DNA of 34,731 nt from Pseudomonas syringae pv. cilantro (GTDB taxonomy: Bacteria; Pseudomonadota; Gammaproteobacteria; Pseudomonadales; Pseudomonadaceae), in NCBI RefSeq assembly GCF_001293775.1, contig NZ_LGLN01000081.1, positions 170,705-205,435 of the forward strand, read 5' to 3'. Of this stretch, positions 24,457 to 32,214 are shown in pieces; the first letter of the stretch is position 1; every line of letters begins with the position of its first letter. A model generated the notes under the pieces. The model was not told where the DNA came from and made no database searches. It saw nothing but the letters and a program-made list of their open reading frames with translations. Both the position numbers and the translations under genes were made by a program.

Positions 24457-25878
24457 TCAGTCAGTTTGCGCAATCAGTGACGCAATGGTCTCGCCCACGA
24501 TGCGAACTGCGCTCTCGATTTCCCGCGTGGGTTTCGACGCATAGTTCATGCGCAGGCAGTTTCGGTACTTGCCCGACGCCGAAAAAATACTGCCCACCGC
24601 GACCTGCACACCCTTGTCCAGCAAGACGCGATTCAGGCGCTGGCTATCGAAGTCTTCGGCCAGTTCCACCCACAGCAGGAAAGCGCCTTGCGGGCGACTG
24701 GCGCGGGTGCCTTCGGGAAAGTAACGCATCACCCAGTCGATGATCTGATCGCGACTGCGCTGGTATTGCGTGCGCATCCGCCGGACGTGCGGCTCGTAAT
24801 GACCGCCTTCGAGAAAATCGGCGATTGCCAGTTGCGGCTGCGGCGCCGTCGAGCCGGTGCCGATGTATTTCATGTGCAGCACCTGCTCCAGATAACGGCC
24901 CGGCGCTACCCAGCCAACGCGCAAACCGGGCGCCAGCGTCTTGGAAAATGAACTGCACAGCAGCACGCGACCGTCCTCGTCAAAGGACTTGATGGTGCGC
25001 GGGCGAGGGTAGTTGTAGGCCAGATCGCCATACACATCATCCTCGATGATCGCCACGTCAAAGCGTTGCGCCAGGCTCAGCAACGCGCGCTTGCGGGCTT
25101 CGGGCATGATGTAACCCAGCGGATTGTTGCAGTTGGGCGTGAGCTGGATGACCTTGATCGGCCACTGTTCAAGGGCCAGCTCCAGCGCCTCGAGGCTGAT
25201 GCCGGTCAGAGGGTCGGTCGGAATTTCCATGGCTTTCATGCCGACGCCCTTGAGGGTCTGCATGGCGCCAAAGAAGCTCGGTGAATCCACCGCCACGATG
25301 TCACCCGGCTGGCAGAGGGCACGAATACTGGCCGATAGCGCTTCGTGGCAGCCGGTCGTGATGATCAGGTCATTGGCGGTCAGGTTGCAGCCCGAATCGA
25401 GCATCAGGCGGGCGATCTGCTCGCGCAGTCGCGGCACGCCGTAGATGTTGTCGTAATACAGACCCGGCATGTCCTGATGGCGACTTAGCTGCCCCAGCGC
25501 GCGCATCAGCGGTTTCAGCGTAGGACTGGTGACGTCCGGCATGCCGCGCCCCAACTGGGTCACGGCATCGCGGGGCGCAACCCGAATCAGATCCAGCACC
25601 TGATCCCATTGCGAGATATCCACAGGCCGCTGCACCGGCCGCCCTACGGCGGGCAACGCCGGTGCTCGCTTGCTGACGGACACGAAATACCCGGATTTGG
25701 GTTTCGGCGAGGCCAGCCCGTTGTCTTCCAGCACCCGATAGGCCTGCTGCACGGTACTCAGGCTGACACCATGCTCCACGCTCAAGGCGCGCACGGAAGG
25801 CAGACGGTCGCCGGGACGGTAAAAGCCGTTTTCGATGCGCGAGCCGAGCAGCTCGGCAAGATTGACGTAGAGCGTCAT
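24457..25878 (-). CDS. MocR-type GntR regulator with aminotransferase domain
   Basis: A 473-residue MocR/PdxR-type transcription factor. The N-terminal GntR winged helix (about residues 1-70) contains RPGDRLPSVRALS and VQQAYRVLEDNGL. The rest is a fold-type I aminotransferase domain with the PLP lysine in SSFSKTLAPG (Lys313), Asp280 in IIEDDVYGD and the NNPLG loop. Such proteins sense PLP or amino compounds bound to PLP. The ATG at 25878 (MTLYVNLAEL) is the conserved start; the frame is open to 25959. It is divergent from the DUF1127 gene, and the gap has repeated CTGTA(A)TGG sequences that are candidate operators for it. The target pathway is unknown. Confidence 0.9.
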   Translation of the reverse strand: MTLYVNLAELLGSRIENGFYRPGDRLPSVRALSVEHGVSLSTVQQAYRVLEDNGLASPKPKSGYFVSVSKRAPALPAVGRPVQRPVDISQWDQVLDLIRVAPRDAVTQLGRGMPDVTSPTLKPLMRALGQLSRHQDMPGLYYDNIYGVPRLREQIARLMLDSGCNLTANDLIITTGCHEALSASIRALCQPGDIVAVDSPSFFGAMQTLKGVGMKAMEIPTDPLTGISLEALELALEQWPIKVIQLTPNCNNPLGYIMPEARKRALLSLAQRFDVAIIEDDVYGDLAYNYPRPRTIKSFDEDGRVLLCSSFSKTLAPGLRVGWVAPGRYLEQVLHMKYIGTGSTAPQPQLAIADFLEGGHYEPHVRRMRTQYQRSRDQIIDWVMRYFPEGTRASRPQGAFLLWVELAEDFDSQRLNRVLLDKGVQVAVGSIFSASGKYRNCLRMNYASKPTREIESAVRIVGETIASLIAQTD

Positions 25879-25904
25879 GGCGTACTCTTTATTTTTACGG
25901 ACTA

Positions 25905-26002
25905 CAAAACCATACAGACACAGCAAAAATATAGCATTCAGTCGAGCATTCACACTCACTGTATGGAAAATATAAAATATTTTTGAATCTGTAATGGTTT
26001 TG
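25905..26002. promoter_or_regulatory. Candidate MocR operators: three CTGTA(A)TGG sites
   Basis: CAAAACCATACAG (25905-25917) and CTGTAATGGTTTTG (25989-26002) are inverted copies differing by one inserted base. CTGTATGGAAAA (25959-25970) is a third copy, in direct orientation to the second. They lie in the A/T-rich gap between the MocR gene and DUF1127. MocR proteins commonly bind paired direct or inverted repeats near their own promoter. Confidence 0.55.
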
Positions 26003-26052
26003 CGTTCCGTCCCATTATGGGGTCACACCCACCCAGGATGAGGGAACCGTAA

Positions 26053-26304
26053 ATGAACGGGTTCAGCGATGTACGCCTAGCGCTTCACCGTCAGGAATTG
26101 AATGAATATCGGCCCGTCATGCTCAGGACGGTACGTCCCGAGCAAGCTGATGCGCTGAAGGAAATGAGTCGCTGGGCGCTGTACCGTCACCGCTGGACAT
26201 CGCGCCGCACGTTGCTGGATCTGACTGACGATCAACTGCGCGACATAGGTCTCGACTTCCAGCAGGCCAGAGCCGAGGCCATGAAGCCGTTCTGGAGGAC
26301 GTAA
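26053..26304 (+). CDS. DUF1127 small protein
   Basis: An 83-residue protein. Its C-terminal half (WTSRRTLLDLTDDQLRDIGL then ARAEAMKPFW) is the DUF1127 motif, a short helical arginine-rich domain; small proteins with it have been linked to RNA binding and to phosphate and carbon metabolism in Alphaproteobacteria. Here the domain is in a protein of nearly twice the minimal length. The ATG at 26053 has GAGGG about 9 bases ahead. It is divergent from the MocR regulator, which probably controls it, and its stop is 4 bp from that of the convergent FAD oxidoreductase. Confidence 0.88.
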   Translation: MNGFSDVRLALHRQELNEYRPVMLRTVRPEQADALKEMSRWALYRHRWTSRRTLLDLTDDQLRDIGLDFQQARAEAMKPFWRT

Positions 26305-26308
26305 GCGT

Positions 26309-27622
26309 TCAGCGCAGCTCTTTCAAGCGGTGCCAGAGCATGCCCAGCGCCAGTAGTGGCGAACGCAGATGCTTGCCGCCGGGGAAGGTCATGTGCGGCA
26401 CGTTGGCGAACAGTTCGAAGCCATCGCTGTGTTGCCCGGCGATGGCTTCGGCCAGCAAGCGACCGGCCAGATGCGTGGCGTTCAGGCCGTGCCCCGAGTA
26501 AGCCTGTGCGTAGAACACGTTCGGATGCTGCTTGAGTCGGCCGATCTGCGGCAGGCGATTGGCACCGATGCCGATCATTCCACCCCACTGATAATCGATC
26601 TTCACGCCGGCCAGTTGCGGAAATACCTCCAGCATCTTCGGCCGCATATACGCCGCAATGTCTTTCGGGTCACGCCCGGAATAATGACAGGCCCCGCCGA
26701 ACAACAAGCGGCGGTCAGCGGACAGCCGGTAGTAATCCACGGTCACGCGCTGGTCGCAGACCGCCATGTCCTGCGGCAGCAACTCGCTGGCCTGCGCCTC
26801 ACTCAGCGGTTCGGTCGCAATGATGTAACTGCCTGCGGGAAGCACCTTGCCGCTGATTTCCGGGTTCAGTTCATTCAGGTAGGCATTGCAGCCCAGCACC
26901 AGCGTTTTTGCCGATACCGAGCCTTGTGCCGTATGCACTTTGGCCTGCGGGCCGTAATCAATGCGCGTCGCGGCAGAGTGCTCGAACAGCTGCACGCCCA
27001 GTGATTGCGCGACAGCCGCCTCGCCCAGCGCCAGATTCAACGGATGCAGATGCCCGGAGCCCATGTCGATCAGCCCGCCAACGTAGCGTTCAGAACCCAC
27101 CACACTGCGCATCTGATCGGGCGGCACCAGTTTCAGCGCGTGGCGATAACCCAGGCTGCGCAGCTCATCCGCATCCTCGGCGAGGCTGGTCAGGTCACGC
27201 GGTTTGTTGGCCAGATCGCAATAACCCCATTTCAGGTCGCAATCGATGCCATGCCGTTCGATGCGCTGGCGGACAATCTCCACCGCTTCGATGCCCAGCA
27301 GCTTGAGCTGACGCACGCCGTCAGTGCCGATGACATTGGCGAACTGTTCGACACCATGCCCGACACCGCGAATCAACTGCCCGCCATTGCGCCCGCTGGC
27401 CCCCCAGCCGATCTTGCGCGCTTCCAGCAGTGCAACGCTAAAGCCGCGCTCGGCCAGTTCGATGGCGGTGTTGAGCCCGGAAAATCCACCGCCCACGATG
27501 CACACATCGACGTTCAATTCGCCTTGCAGTGCAGGGCGATCCGGTTGCGGATGGCTGCTGGCGGCGTAATAGGAGGCGGTGTGCTGATCGTGACGGGCTG
27601 GCTGCTGAACGCGGGCGTTCAT
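26309..27622 (-). CDS. pauB: FAD-dependent oxidoreductase, PauB/PuuB type
   Basis: A 437-residue DAO-family flavoprotein. The FAD motif DVCIVGGGFSGLNTAIELAE lies at about residues 38-57, then GASGRNGGQ, and the C-terminal GHGLNATHLAGRLLAEA closes the FAD site. It resembles gamma-glutamylputrescine oxidase PuuB and the Pseudomonas PauB paralogues, which oxidise gamma-glutamylated polyamines to aldehydes for KauB-type dehydrogenases. The ATG at 27622 has AGGA ahead; the frame-extended start at 27706 is not conserved. It is convergent with DUF1127 and divergent from the YkgJ-type gene. No glutamylpolyamine synthetase is in this window. A different amine substrate is possible. Confidence 0.85.
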   Translation of the reverse strand: MNARVQQPARHDQHTASYYAASSHPQPDRPALQGELNVDVCIVGGGFSGLNTAIELAERGFSVALLEARKIGWGASGRNGGQLIRGVGHGVEQFANVIGTDGVRQLKLLGIEAVEIVRQRIERHGIDCDLKWGYCDLANKPRDLTSLAEDADELRSLGYRHALKLVPPDQMRSVVGSERYVGGLIDMGSGHLHPLNLALGEAAVAQSLGVQLFEHSAATRIDYGPQAKVHTAQGSVSAKTLVLGCNAYLNELNPEISGKVLPAGSYIIATEPLSEAQASELLPQDMAVCDQRVTVDYYRLSADRRLLFGGACHYSGRDPKDIAAYMRPKMLEVFPQLAGVKIDYQWGGMIGIGANRLPQIGRLKQHPNVFYAQAYSGHGLNATHLAGRLLAEAIAGQHSDGFELFANVPHMTFPGGKHLRSPLLALGMLWHRLKELR

Positions 27623-27727
27623 GGATTTTTCCTGTTGGCGGTGTCTGAGTGGTCTGGAGGATAAGCCGCTGTCATGCCGCTGCCAACTGAGGCAAACTCC
27701 CGGCATTGCGTCCGGGTGGTCTATTCA

Positions 27728-28081
27728 ATGAGCTGCAACCGTCAGAAAGTCCTCGATTTGCGACGTCAGATTCCCTCGTTCGAGTGCGTGCCTGGCTGTC
27801 ATGACTGCTGCGGCCCGGTTACGACATCGCCCGAAGAAATGTCACGTCTGCCACGCAAGACCGCTGCCGAGCAGGACGCCGCGCTGGACGAACTCAACTG
27901 CGTGCACCTCGGCCCGCAAGGCTGCACGGTGTATGAAGAACGTCCGCTGATTTGCCGCCTGTTCGGCACCAGCGCCAGCCTGCCGTGCCCCAATGGCCGA
28001 CGTCCGGTCGAGCTGATTCACCCTCGGGTCGAGAAGCAGATACACGAGTACATGGCATCGACCCGGCAAGTGCTGGTGTAA
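27728..28081 (+). CDS. YkgJ-family cysteine cluster protein
   Basis: A 117-residue protein with the CxxxCxxCC cluster (ECVPGCHDCC, Cys20, 24, 27, 28) and later cysteines at 58, 66, 76 and 87, including the ERPLICRLFG motif. The YkgJ/UPF0153 family is thought to bind zinc or an iron-sulfur cluster; its function is unknown. I use the ATG at 27728 because the conserved MSCNRQKVLDLRR begins there, though the ribosome site is weak and the frame opens earlier. It ends 9 bp before the stop of the convergent dadR gene. Confidence 0.82.
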   Translation: MSCNRQKVLDLRRQIPSFECVPGCHDCCGPVTTSPEEMSRLPRKTAAEQDAALDELNCVHLGPQGCTVYEERPLICRLFGTSASLPCPNGRRPVELIHPRVEKQIHEYMASTRQVLV

Positions 28082-28090
28082 CTGCCAGCG

Positions 28091-28579
28091 TCAGTCGGCA
28101 ATCGGCAGGTTCAGGCTCTCTTTCACTTCTTCCATCACGATATAGCTTTTCGATTCGCGCACGTGCGGCAGCTTGAGCAGGATATCGCCCAGCAGCTTGC
28201 GGTAGGACGCCATCTCGGAAATACGCGCCTTGACCAGATAGTCGAAGTCGCCGGACACCAGATGGCACTCCAGCACATGTGGCAGCTTCAACACCGCGCG
28301 GCGAAACTCTTCGAAGGTGTCACCGGACTTGTAATCCAGGCTGATTTCCACGAACACCAGCAGGCTGGCCTTGAGGCTTTGCGGGTTCAGGCGGGCGTTA
28401 TAACCCATGATGATCCCCTCGCGCTCCAGCCTGCGGACCCGTTCCGTGCAGGGTGTGGTCGAGAGGCCAACCCGCTCGCCGAGCTCGGTGAACGAGATGC
28501 GCCCGTCCGCCTGAAGAATGCGCAGGATGTTGCGGTCGATCTTGTCCAGCTCGCGGTTTGACTGGTGTTGAGTGCGCAC
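28091..28579 (-). CDS. dadR: Lrp/AsnC regulator of D-alanine catabolism
   Basis: A 162-residue Lrp-family regulator: N-terminal helix-turn-helix with LDKIDRNILRILQ and ISFTELGERVGLS, then an AsnC ligand domain with the SLDYKSGDTFEEF and VSGDFDYLVKAR motifs. It closely matches Pseudomonas Lrp/DadR, which senses alanine and activates dadAX. The start is GTG 28579 (MRTQHQSNRELDKID), with GAGGGG ahead, giving the standard length; an upstream TTG at 28600 adds seven residues. It is divergent from dadA, with inverted repeats in the shared 157-bp gap that may be its binding sites. Confidence 0.93.
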   Translation of the reverse strand: MRTQHQSNRELDKIDRNILRILQADGRISFTELGERVGLSTTPCTERVRRLEREGIIMGYNARLNPQSLKASLLVFVEISLDYKSGDTFEEFRRAVLKLPHVLECHLVSGDFDYLVKARISEMASYRKLLGDILLKLPHVRESKSYIVMEEVKESLNLPIAD

Positions 28580-28600
28580 GGGTAAATTCCCCTCTGGCAA

Positions 28601-28676
28601 AGCGTTATTGGCCGTGAATAAACGCTAAATATAGACGTTTATACAGTGAGAAGCACTGCCTGCTGCTCAATATACT
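28601..28676. promoter_or_regulatory. dadR/dadA control region with inverted repeats and -10 box
   Basis: AGCGTTATT (28601-28609) and AATAAACGCT (28617-28626) form an imperfect palindrome. TAAACG (28619-28624) and CGTTTA (28636-28641) form a second, overlapping one. TATACT at 28671-28676 is a good -10 box for dadA without a clear -35, which fits activator-dependent control by the Lrp-type regulator. Confidence 0.45.
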
Positions 28677-28736
28677 GCGCACATCCTTGCTTAAAACTCA
28701 GAAATATCAGCGGATATCCGCGATGAGGTCGTCGAC

Positions 28737-30038
28737 ATGCGTGTTCTGGTCCTTGGTAGTGGTGTGATCGGTACAACCAGTGCGTACTATCTGGCGCGTG
28801 CCGGCTTCCAGGTGACTGTGGTGGATCGCCAGCCTGCGGCGGGCATGGAAACCAGCTTTGCCAATGCCGGCCAGGTCTCGCCGGGCTATGCCTCGCCATG
28901 GGCCGCGCCGGGTGTGCCGCTCAAAGCGATAAAGTGGCTGTTGCAGCGCCACTCTCCGCTGGCGATCAAGGCCACAACGGATATCGATCAGTACCTGTGG
29001 ATGGCGCAAATGCTGCGCAACTGCACGGCCAGCCGTTATGCCGTCAACAAAGAGCGCATGGTGCGACTGTCCGAATACAGCCGCGACTGCCTTGACGAGC
29101 TGCGCATCGAAACCGGCATCGCCTACGAAGGCCGCAGCCTGGGCACCACTCAGCTGTTTCGCACCCAGGCGCAACTGGACAATGCCGCCAAGGACATTGC
29201 CGTGCTGGAGCAGTCGGGCGTCCCTTATCAATTGCTGGATCGCGAAGGCATCGCCCGGGTCGAACCCGCACTGGCCGGTGTTACCGGCATCCTCAGCGGC
29301 GCACTGCGCCTGCCCAATGACCAGACCGGCGACTGCCAGCTGTTCACCACCCGGCTGGCCGAGATGGCAATCGCGCTGGGCGTCGAATTCCGTTACGGGC
29401 AGAACATCGAGCGCCTCGACCACGCTGGCGACCGCATCAATGGCGTGTGGATCGATGGCAAGCTGGAAACAGCCGACCGCTACGTGCTGGCGCTCGGCAG
29501 TTACTCGCCACAGCTGCTCAAGCCGCTGGGTATCAAGGCCCCGGTGTACCCGCTCAAGGGCTACTCGCTGACCGTGCCGATCACTAACCCTGACATGGCG
29601 CCGACGTCGACCATTCTCGATGAAACCTACAAGGTCGCCATTACCCGTTTCGACAACCGTATCCGGGTCGGCGGCATGGCGGAAATCGCCGGTTTCGATT
29701 TGTCGCTCAATCCGCGTCGACGCGAAACACTGGAGATGATCGTCGGTGACCTCTATCCTCAGGGCGGCGACCTGACCCAGGCCAGTTTCTGGACCGGGTT
29801 GCGTCCGACCACGCCCGACGGCACGCCGATCGTAGGTGCGACACCGTTCCGTAACCTGTTCCTCAATACCGGTCACGGCACGCTGGGCTGGACGATGGCG
29901 TGCGGCTCCGGCCGCCTGCTGGCAGACCTGATTGCCTGCAAGACGCCTCGAATCAGTGCCGAAGGTCTCGATATCTCTCGCTATGGCAACACCCAGGAGA
30001 ATGCAAAGCATGTCAATCCAGCGCCAGCTCACCAATGA
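28737..30038 (+). CDS. dadA: D-amino acid dehydrogenase small subunit DadA
   Basis: A 433-residue FAD enzyme that oxidises D-alanine and other D-amino acids to the imino acid and hands electrons to the respiratory chain at the inner membrane. The FAD motif LGSGVIGTTSAYYLARAG is at residues 6-23, followed by ETSFANAGQVSPGYASPW, the DadA signature, and the C-terminal NTGHGTLGWTMACGSG. The ATG at 28737 has GAGG 8 bases upstream. Its last 29 bp overlap the start of the RidA-like gene, and dadX follows, so the three are probably one unit, controlled by the divergent dadR. Confidence 0.96.
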   Translation: MRVLVLGSGVIGTTSAYYLARAGFQVTVVDRQPAAGMETSFANAGQVSPGYASPWAAPGVPLKAIKWLLQRHSPLAIKATTDIDQYLWMAQMLRNCTASRYAVNKERMVRLSEYSRDCLDELRIETGIAYEGRSLGTTQLFRTQAQLDNAAKDIAVLEQSGVPYQLLDREGIARVEPALAGVTGILSGALRLPNDQTGDCQLFTTRLAEMAIALGVEFRYGQNIERLDHAGDRINGVWIDGKLETADRYVLALGSYSPQLLKPLGIKAPVYPLKGYSLTVPITNPDMAPTSTILDETYKVAITRFDNRIRVGGMAEIAGFDLSLNPRRRETLEMIVGDLYPQGGDLTQASFWTGLRPTTPDGTPIVGATPFRNLFLNTGHGTLGWTMACGSGRLLADLIACKTPRISAEGLDISRYGNTQENAKHVNPAPAHQ

Positions 30039-30363
30039 GCGCATGAGTCAGGTCGTTGTCCATAATGGCACCGTTTATCTGTCGGGCCAGGTCAGCGATG
30101 ACCTGACTGCGGGCGTAGAGCAGCAGACCAAGGAGATCCTCAACAGCATCGAGCGTCTGCTCGACCTGGCCGGCACCGACAAGACGCGCATTCTGTCAGT
30201 CACCATTTACCTGAAAGACATCGACGCCCACTTCGCCGGCATGAACAGCGTGTGGGACAAATGGCTGCCAAAAGGCTTTGCACCCGCGCGGGCGACAGTC
30301 GAGGCCAAGCTGTGCGAGCCGGAAATTCTGGTCGAACTGTCGGTGGTGGCTGCACTGCCTTAA
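30010..30363 (+). CDS. RidA-family protein of the dad operon
   Basis: A 117-residue YjgF/RidA-family protein (MSIQRQLTNERMSQ). The imine-hydrolase residues are kept: Arg94 in APARATVEA and Glu109 in ILVELSVVA, matching Arg105 and Glu120 of enteric RidA. It differs clearly from the canonical RidA at 2026-2406. The start overlaps the end of dadA by 29 bp; an AGGAG inside dadA stands about 10 bases ahead, and an ATG at 30001 in the same frame is an alternative. DadA releases 2-iminopropionate from D-alanine, which this protein could hydrolyse to pyruvate and ammonia; that is an inference from context. Confidence 0.88.
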   Translation: MSIQRQLTNERMSQVVVHNGTVYLSGQVSDDLTAGVEQQTKEILNSIERLLDLAGTDKTRILSVTIYLKDIDAHFAGMNSVWDKWLPKGFAPARATVEAKLCEPEILVELSVVAALP

Positions 30364-30443
30364 CGCTTCACACGTGCCCGGCGACCTGCTCACGGCGTCG
30401 AGTACTTTCCTCTGTCTATTTTCTTCAGGCGATCAACGTCACC

Positions 30444-31517
30444 ATGCGTCCAGCCCGCGCCCTTATCGATCTCCAGGCACTGCGCCACAACTATCAACTG
30501 GCCCGTGAAAGCAGCGGCGGCAAAGCCCTCGCGGTGATCAAGGCCGACGCCTACGGGCATGGCGCAGTGCGTGTGGCTCAAACACTCGAAGCGCAAGCCG
30601 ACGGCTTTGCGGTGGCCTGCATCGAAGAAGCGCTCGAACTGCGTGCGGCGGGTATTCGCGCACCGATTCTGCTGCTGGAAGGTTTTTTCGAGGCCGACGA
30701 GCTGGCCCTGATCGTCGAGCATGACGTGTGGACCGTTGTGCACTCAACCTGGCAACTGGAGGCCATCGAGCGCGCGCATCCCGGCAAGCCGTTGACTGTC
30801 TGGCTCAAGCTGGACACCGGCATGCACCGCGTCGGGCTGCATCCGTCCGAATATCGTGCGGCTTATCAACGCCTGCTGAGCACCGGCAAAGTGGCGAAAA
30901 TCGTCCTGATGACTCACTTCGCCTGCGCGGACGAGCTGAATAGCCCGTCCAGCGCGGAGCAGTGCGCGGTGTTCGAAGCGACCTGCCAGGGCCTGGCGGC
31001 AGAGACCAGCCTGAAGAATTCTCCTGCCGTGATGGGCTGGCCGAAGATTCCCAGCGACTGGTCGCGCGCCGGCATCATGCTGTATGGCGCGACGCCGTTC
31101 GATCAGGCGCAGCCCTTGGCCAAGCGTCTGCAACCGGTCATGACTCTGGAATCGAAAATCATCAGCGTGCGTGACCTGCCAGCCGGTGAAGCGGTGGGCT
31201 ACGGGGCGACGTTCGTCACCGACAAGCCTTCGCGTATCGGTGTGGTCGCGATGGGCTATGCCGACGGCTATCCACGTCACGCCCCGACCGGAACCCCCGT
31301 GCAGATCGACGGCCAACGCTCCCGGCTGGTCGGGCGGGTGTCCATGGACATGCTCTGCGTCGACCTCACCGACCTGCCGCAAGCGGGCATCGGCAGCCGG
31401 GTCGAACTGTGGGGCAAAGCGGTGCTGGCCAGCGACGTCGCGGCGCAGGCAGGCACCATCCCGTACCAGATATTCTGCAATCTGCGGCGCGTTCCGCGAG
31501 TCTATTCCGAAAACTGA
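30444..31517 (+). CDS. dadX: Catabolic alanine racemase
   Basis: A 357-residue PLP alanine racemase. The PLP lysine is Lys33 in AVIKADAYGHGA, and the second catalytic base is the tyrosine in VGYGATF. LDTGMHRVG and SMDMLCVDL are also typical. It converts L-alanine to D-alanine for DadA, and its length and place in the dad cluster mark it as the catabolic DadX rather than the biosynthetic Alr. The ATG at 30444 begins the conserved MRPARALIDL. Its ribosome site is weak, and the 80 bp after the RidA-like gene show no clear promoter. Confidence 0.95.
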   Translation: MRPARALIDLQALRHNYQLARESSGGKALAVIKADAYGHGAVRVAQTLEAQADGFAVACIEEALELRAAGIRAPILLLEGFFEADELALIVEHDVWTVVHSTWQLEAIERAHPGKPLTVWLKLDTGMHRVGLHPSEYRAAYQRLLSTGKVAKIVLMTHFACADELNSPSSAEQCAVFEATCQGLAAETSLKNSPAVMGWPKIPSDWSRAGIMLYGATPFDQAQPLAKRLQPVMTLESKIISVRDLPAGEAVGYGATFVTDKPSRIGVVAMGYADGYPRHAPTGTPVQIDGQRSRLVGRVSMDMLCVDLTDLPQAGIGSRVELWGKAVLASDVAAQAGTIPYQIFCNLRRVPRVYSEN

Positions 31518-31567
31518 TTTCCGAGCATTCCCGCTGCTCCCTCGCTGTGCCGGTGCTTGTCGAAGTG

Positions 31568-31596
31568 TTGTAAATATCGAACGCTGTTGCCATGAT
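31568..31596 (+). promoter_or_regulatory. Weak candidate promoter of pauR
   Basis: TTGTAA (31568-31573) and CATGAT (31591-31596) are 17 bp apart, each matching 4 of 6 consensus bases, about 45 bp ahead of the pauR start. Confidence 0.25.
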
Positions 31597-31642
31597 GGCG
31601 CTCGTACCGACTTGACCTGACAAAAACTGAGGGAATATCGCA

Positions 31643-32191
31643 TTGGACGTGGGTGAACGGCTGCAATCGATCCGCAAGCTCAAGGGCCTGTCCCAGCGCG
31701 AACTCGCCAAGCGGGCAGGTGTGACCAACAGCACCATTTCCATGATCGAGAAAAATAGCGTGAGCCCTTCAATCAGCTCCCTGCGCAAGGTGCTAAGCGG
31801 CATTCCCATGTCCATGGTCGAGTTCTTCTCGGAAGAGACCGTGCCGGAAAATTCGGCACAAGTGGTCTACAAGGCCAGCGAGCTGATCGATATTTCCGAT
31901 GGAGCAGTGACCATGAAGCTGGTCGGCAAGTCGCATCAGGGCCGCGCCATTGCTTTTCTCACTGAAACCTACCCGCCGGGTGCCGATACCGGCGAAGAAA
32001 TGCTGGTTCACGACGGTGAGGAGACCGGCATCCTCGTGGAAGGGCGGCTGGAGCTGGTTGTCGGGCTCGATACCTACGTGCTCGAAGCGGGCGACAGCTA
32101 CTATTTCGAAAGCACCCGACCGCATCGCTTTCGCAACCCGTTCGACGTCCCGGCGCGCCTGATCAGCGCCGCGACGCCGGCCAATTTCTGA
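31643..32191 (+). CDS. pauR: PauR-type XRE-cupin regulator of polyamine catabolism
   Basis: A 182-residue regulator: a helix-turn-helix of the XRE/HTH_3 type at about residues 4-60 (LSQRELAKRAGVTNSTISMI) and a C-terminal cupin (about 105-175). This is the PuuR/PauR layout; PauR represses gamma-glutamylpolyamine catabolic genes in P. aeruginosa and releases DNA when polyamines are sensed. The start is TTG 31643, with GAGGGA about 8 bases ahead; GTG 31649 is a possible alternative. It lies downstream of dadX in the same direction and near kauB and the PauB-type gene, its likely targets. The name is by similarity and gene order. Confidence 0.88.
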   Translation: MDVGERLQSIRKLKGLSQRELAKRAGVTNSTISMIEKNSVSPSISSLRKVLSGIPMSMVEFFSEETVPENSAQVVYKASELIDISDGAVTMKLVGKSHQGRAIAFLTETYPPGADTGEEMLVHDGEETGILVEGRLELVVGLDTYVLEAGDSYYFESTRPHRFRNPFDVPARLISAATPANF

Positions 32192-32214
32192 CACCTTGCC
32201 GCGATGAGTGCTGC

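Noticed and set aside
28707..30044. 445-codon minus-strand open frame antisense to dadA
   Set aside because: It covers dadA almost exactly and shares its codon periodicity; no family is recognisable.
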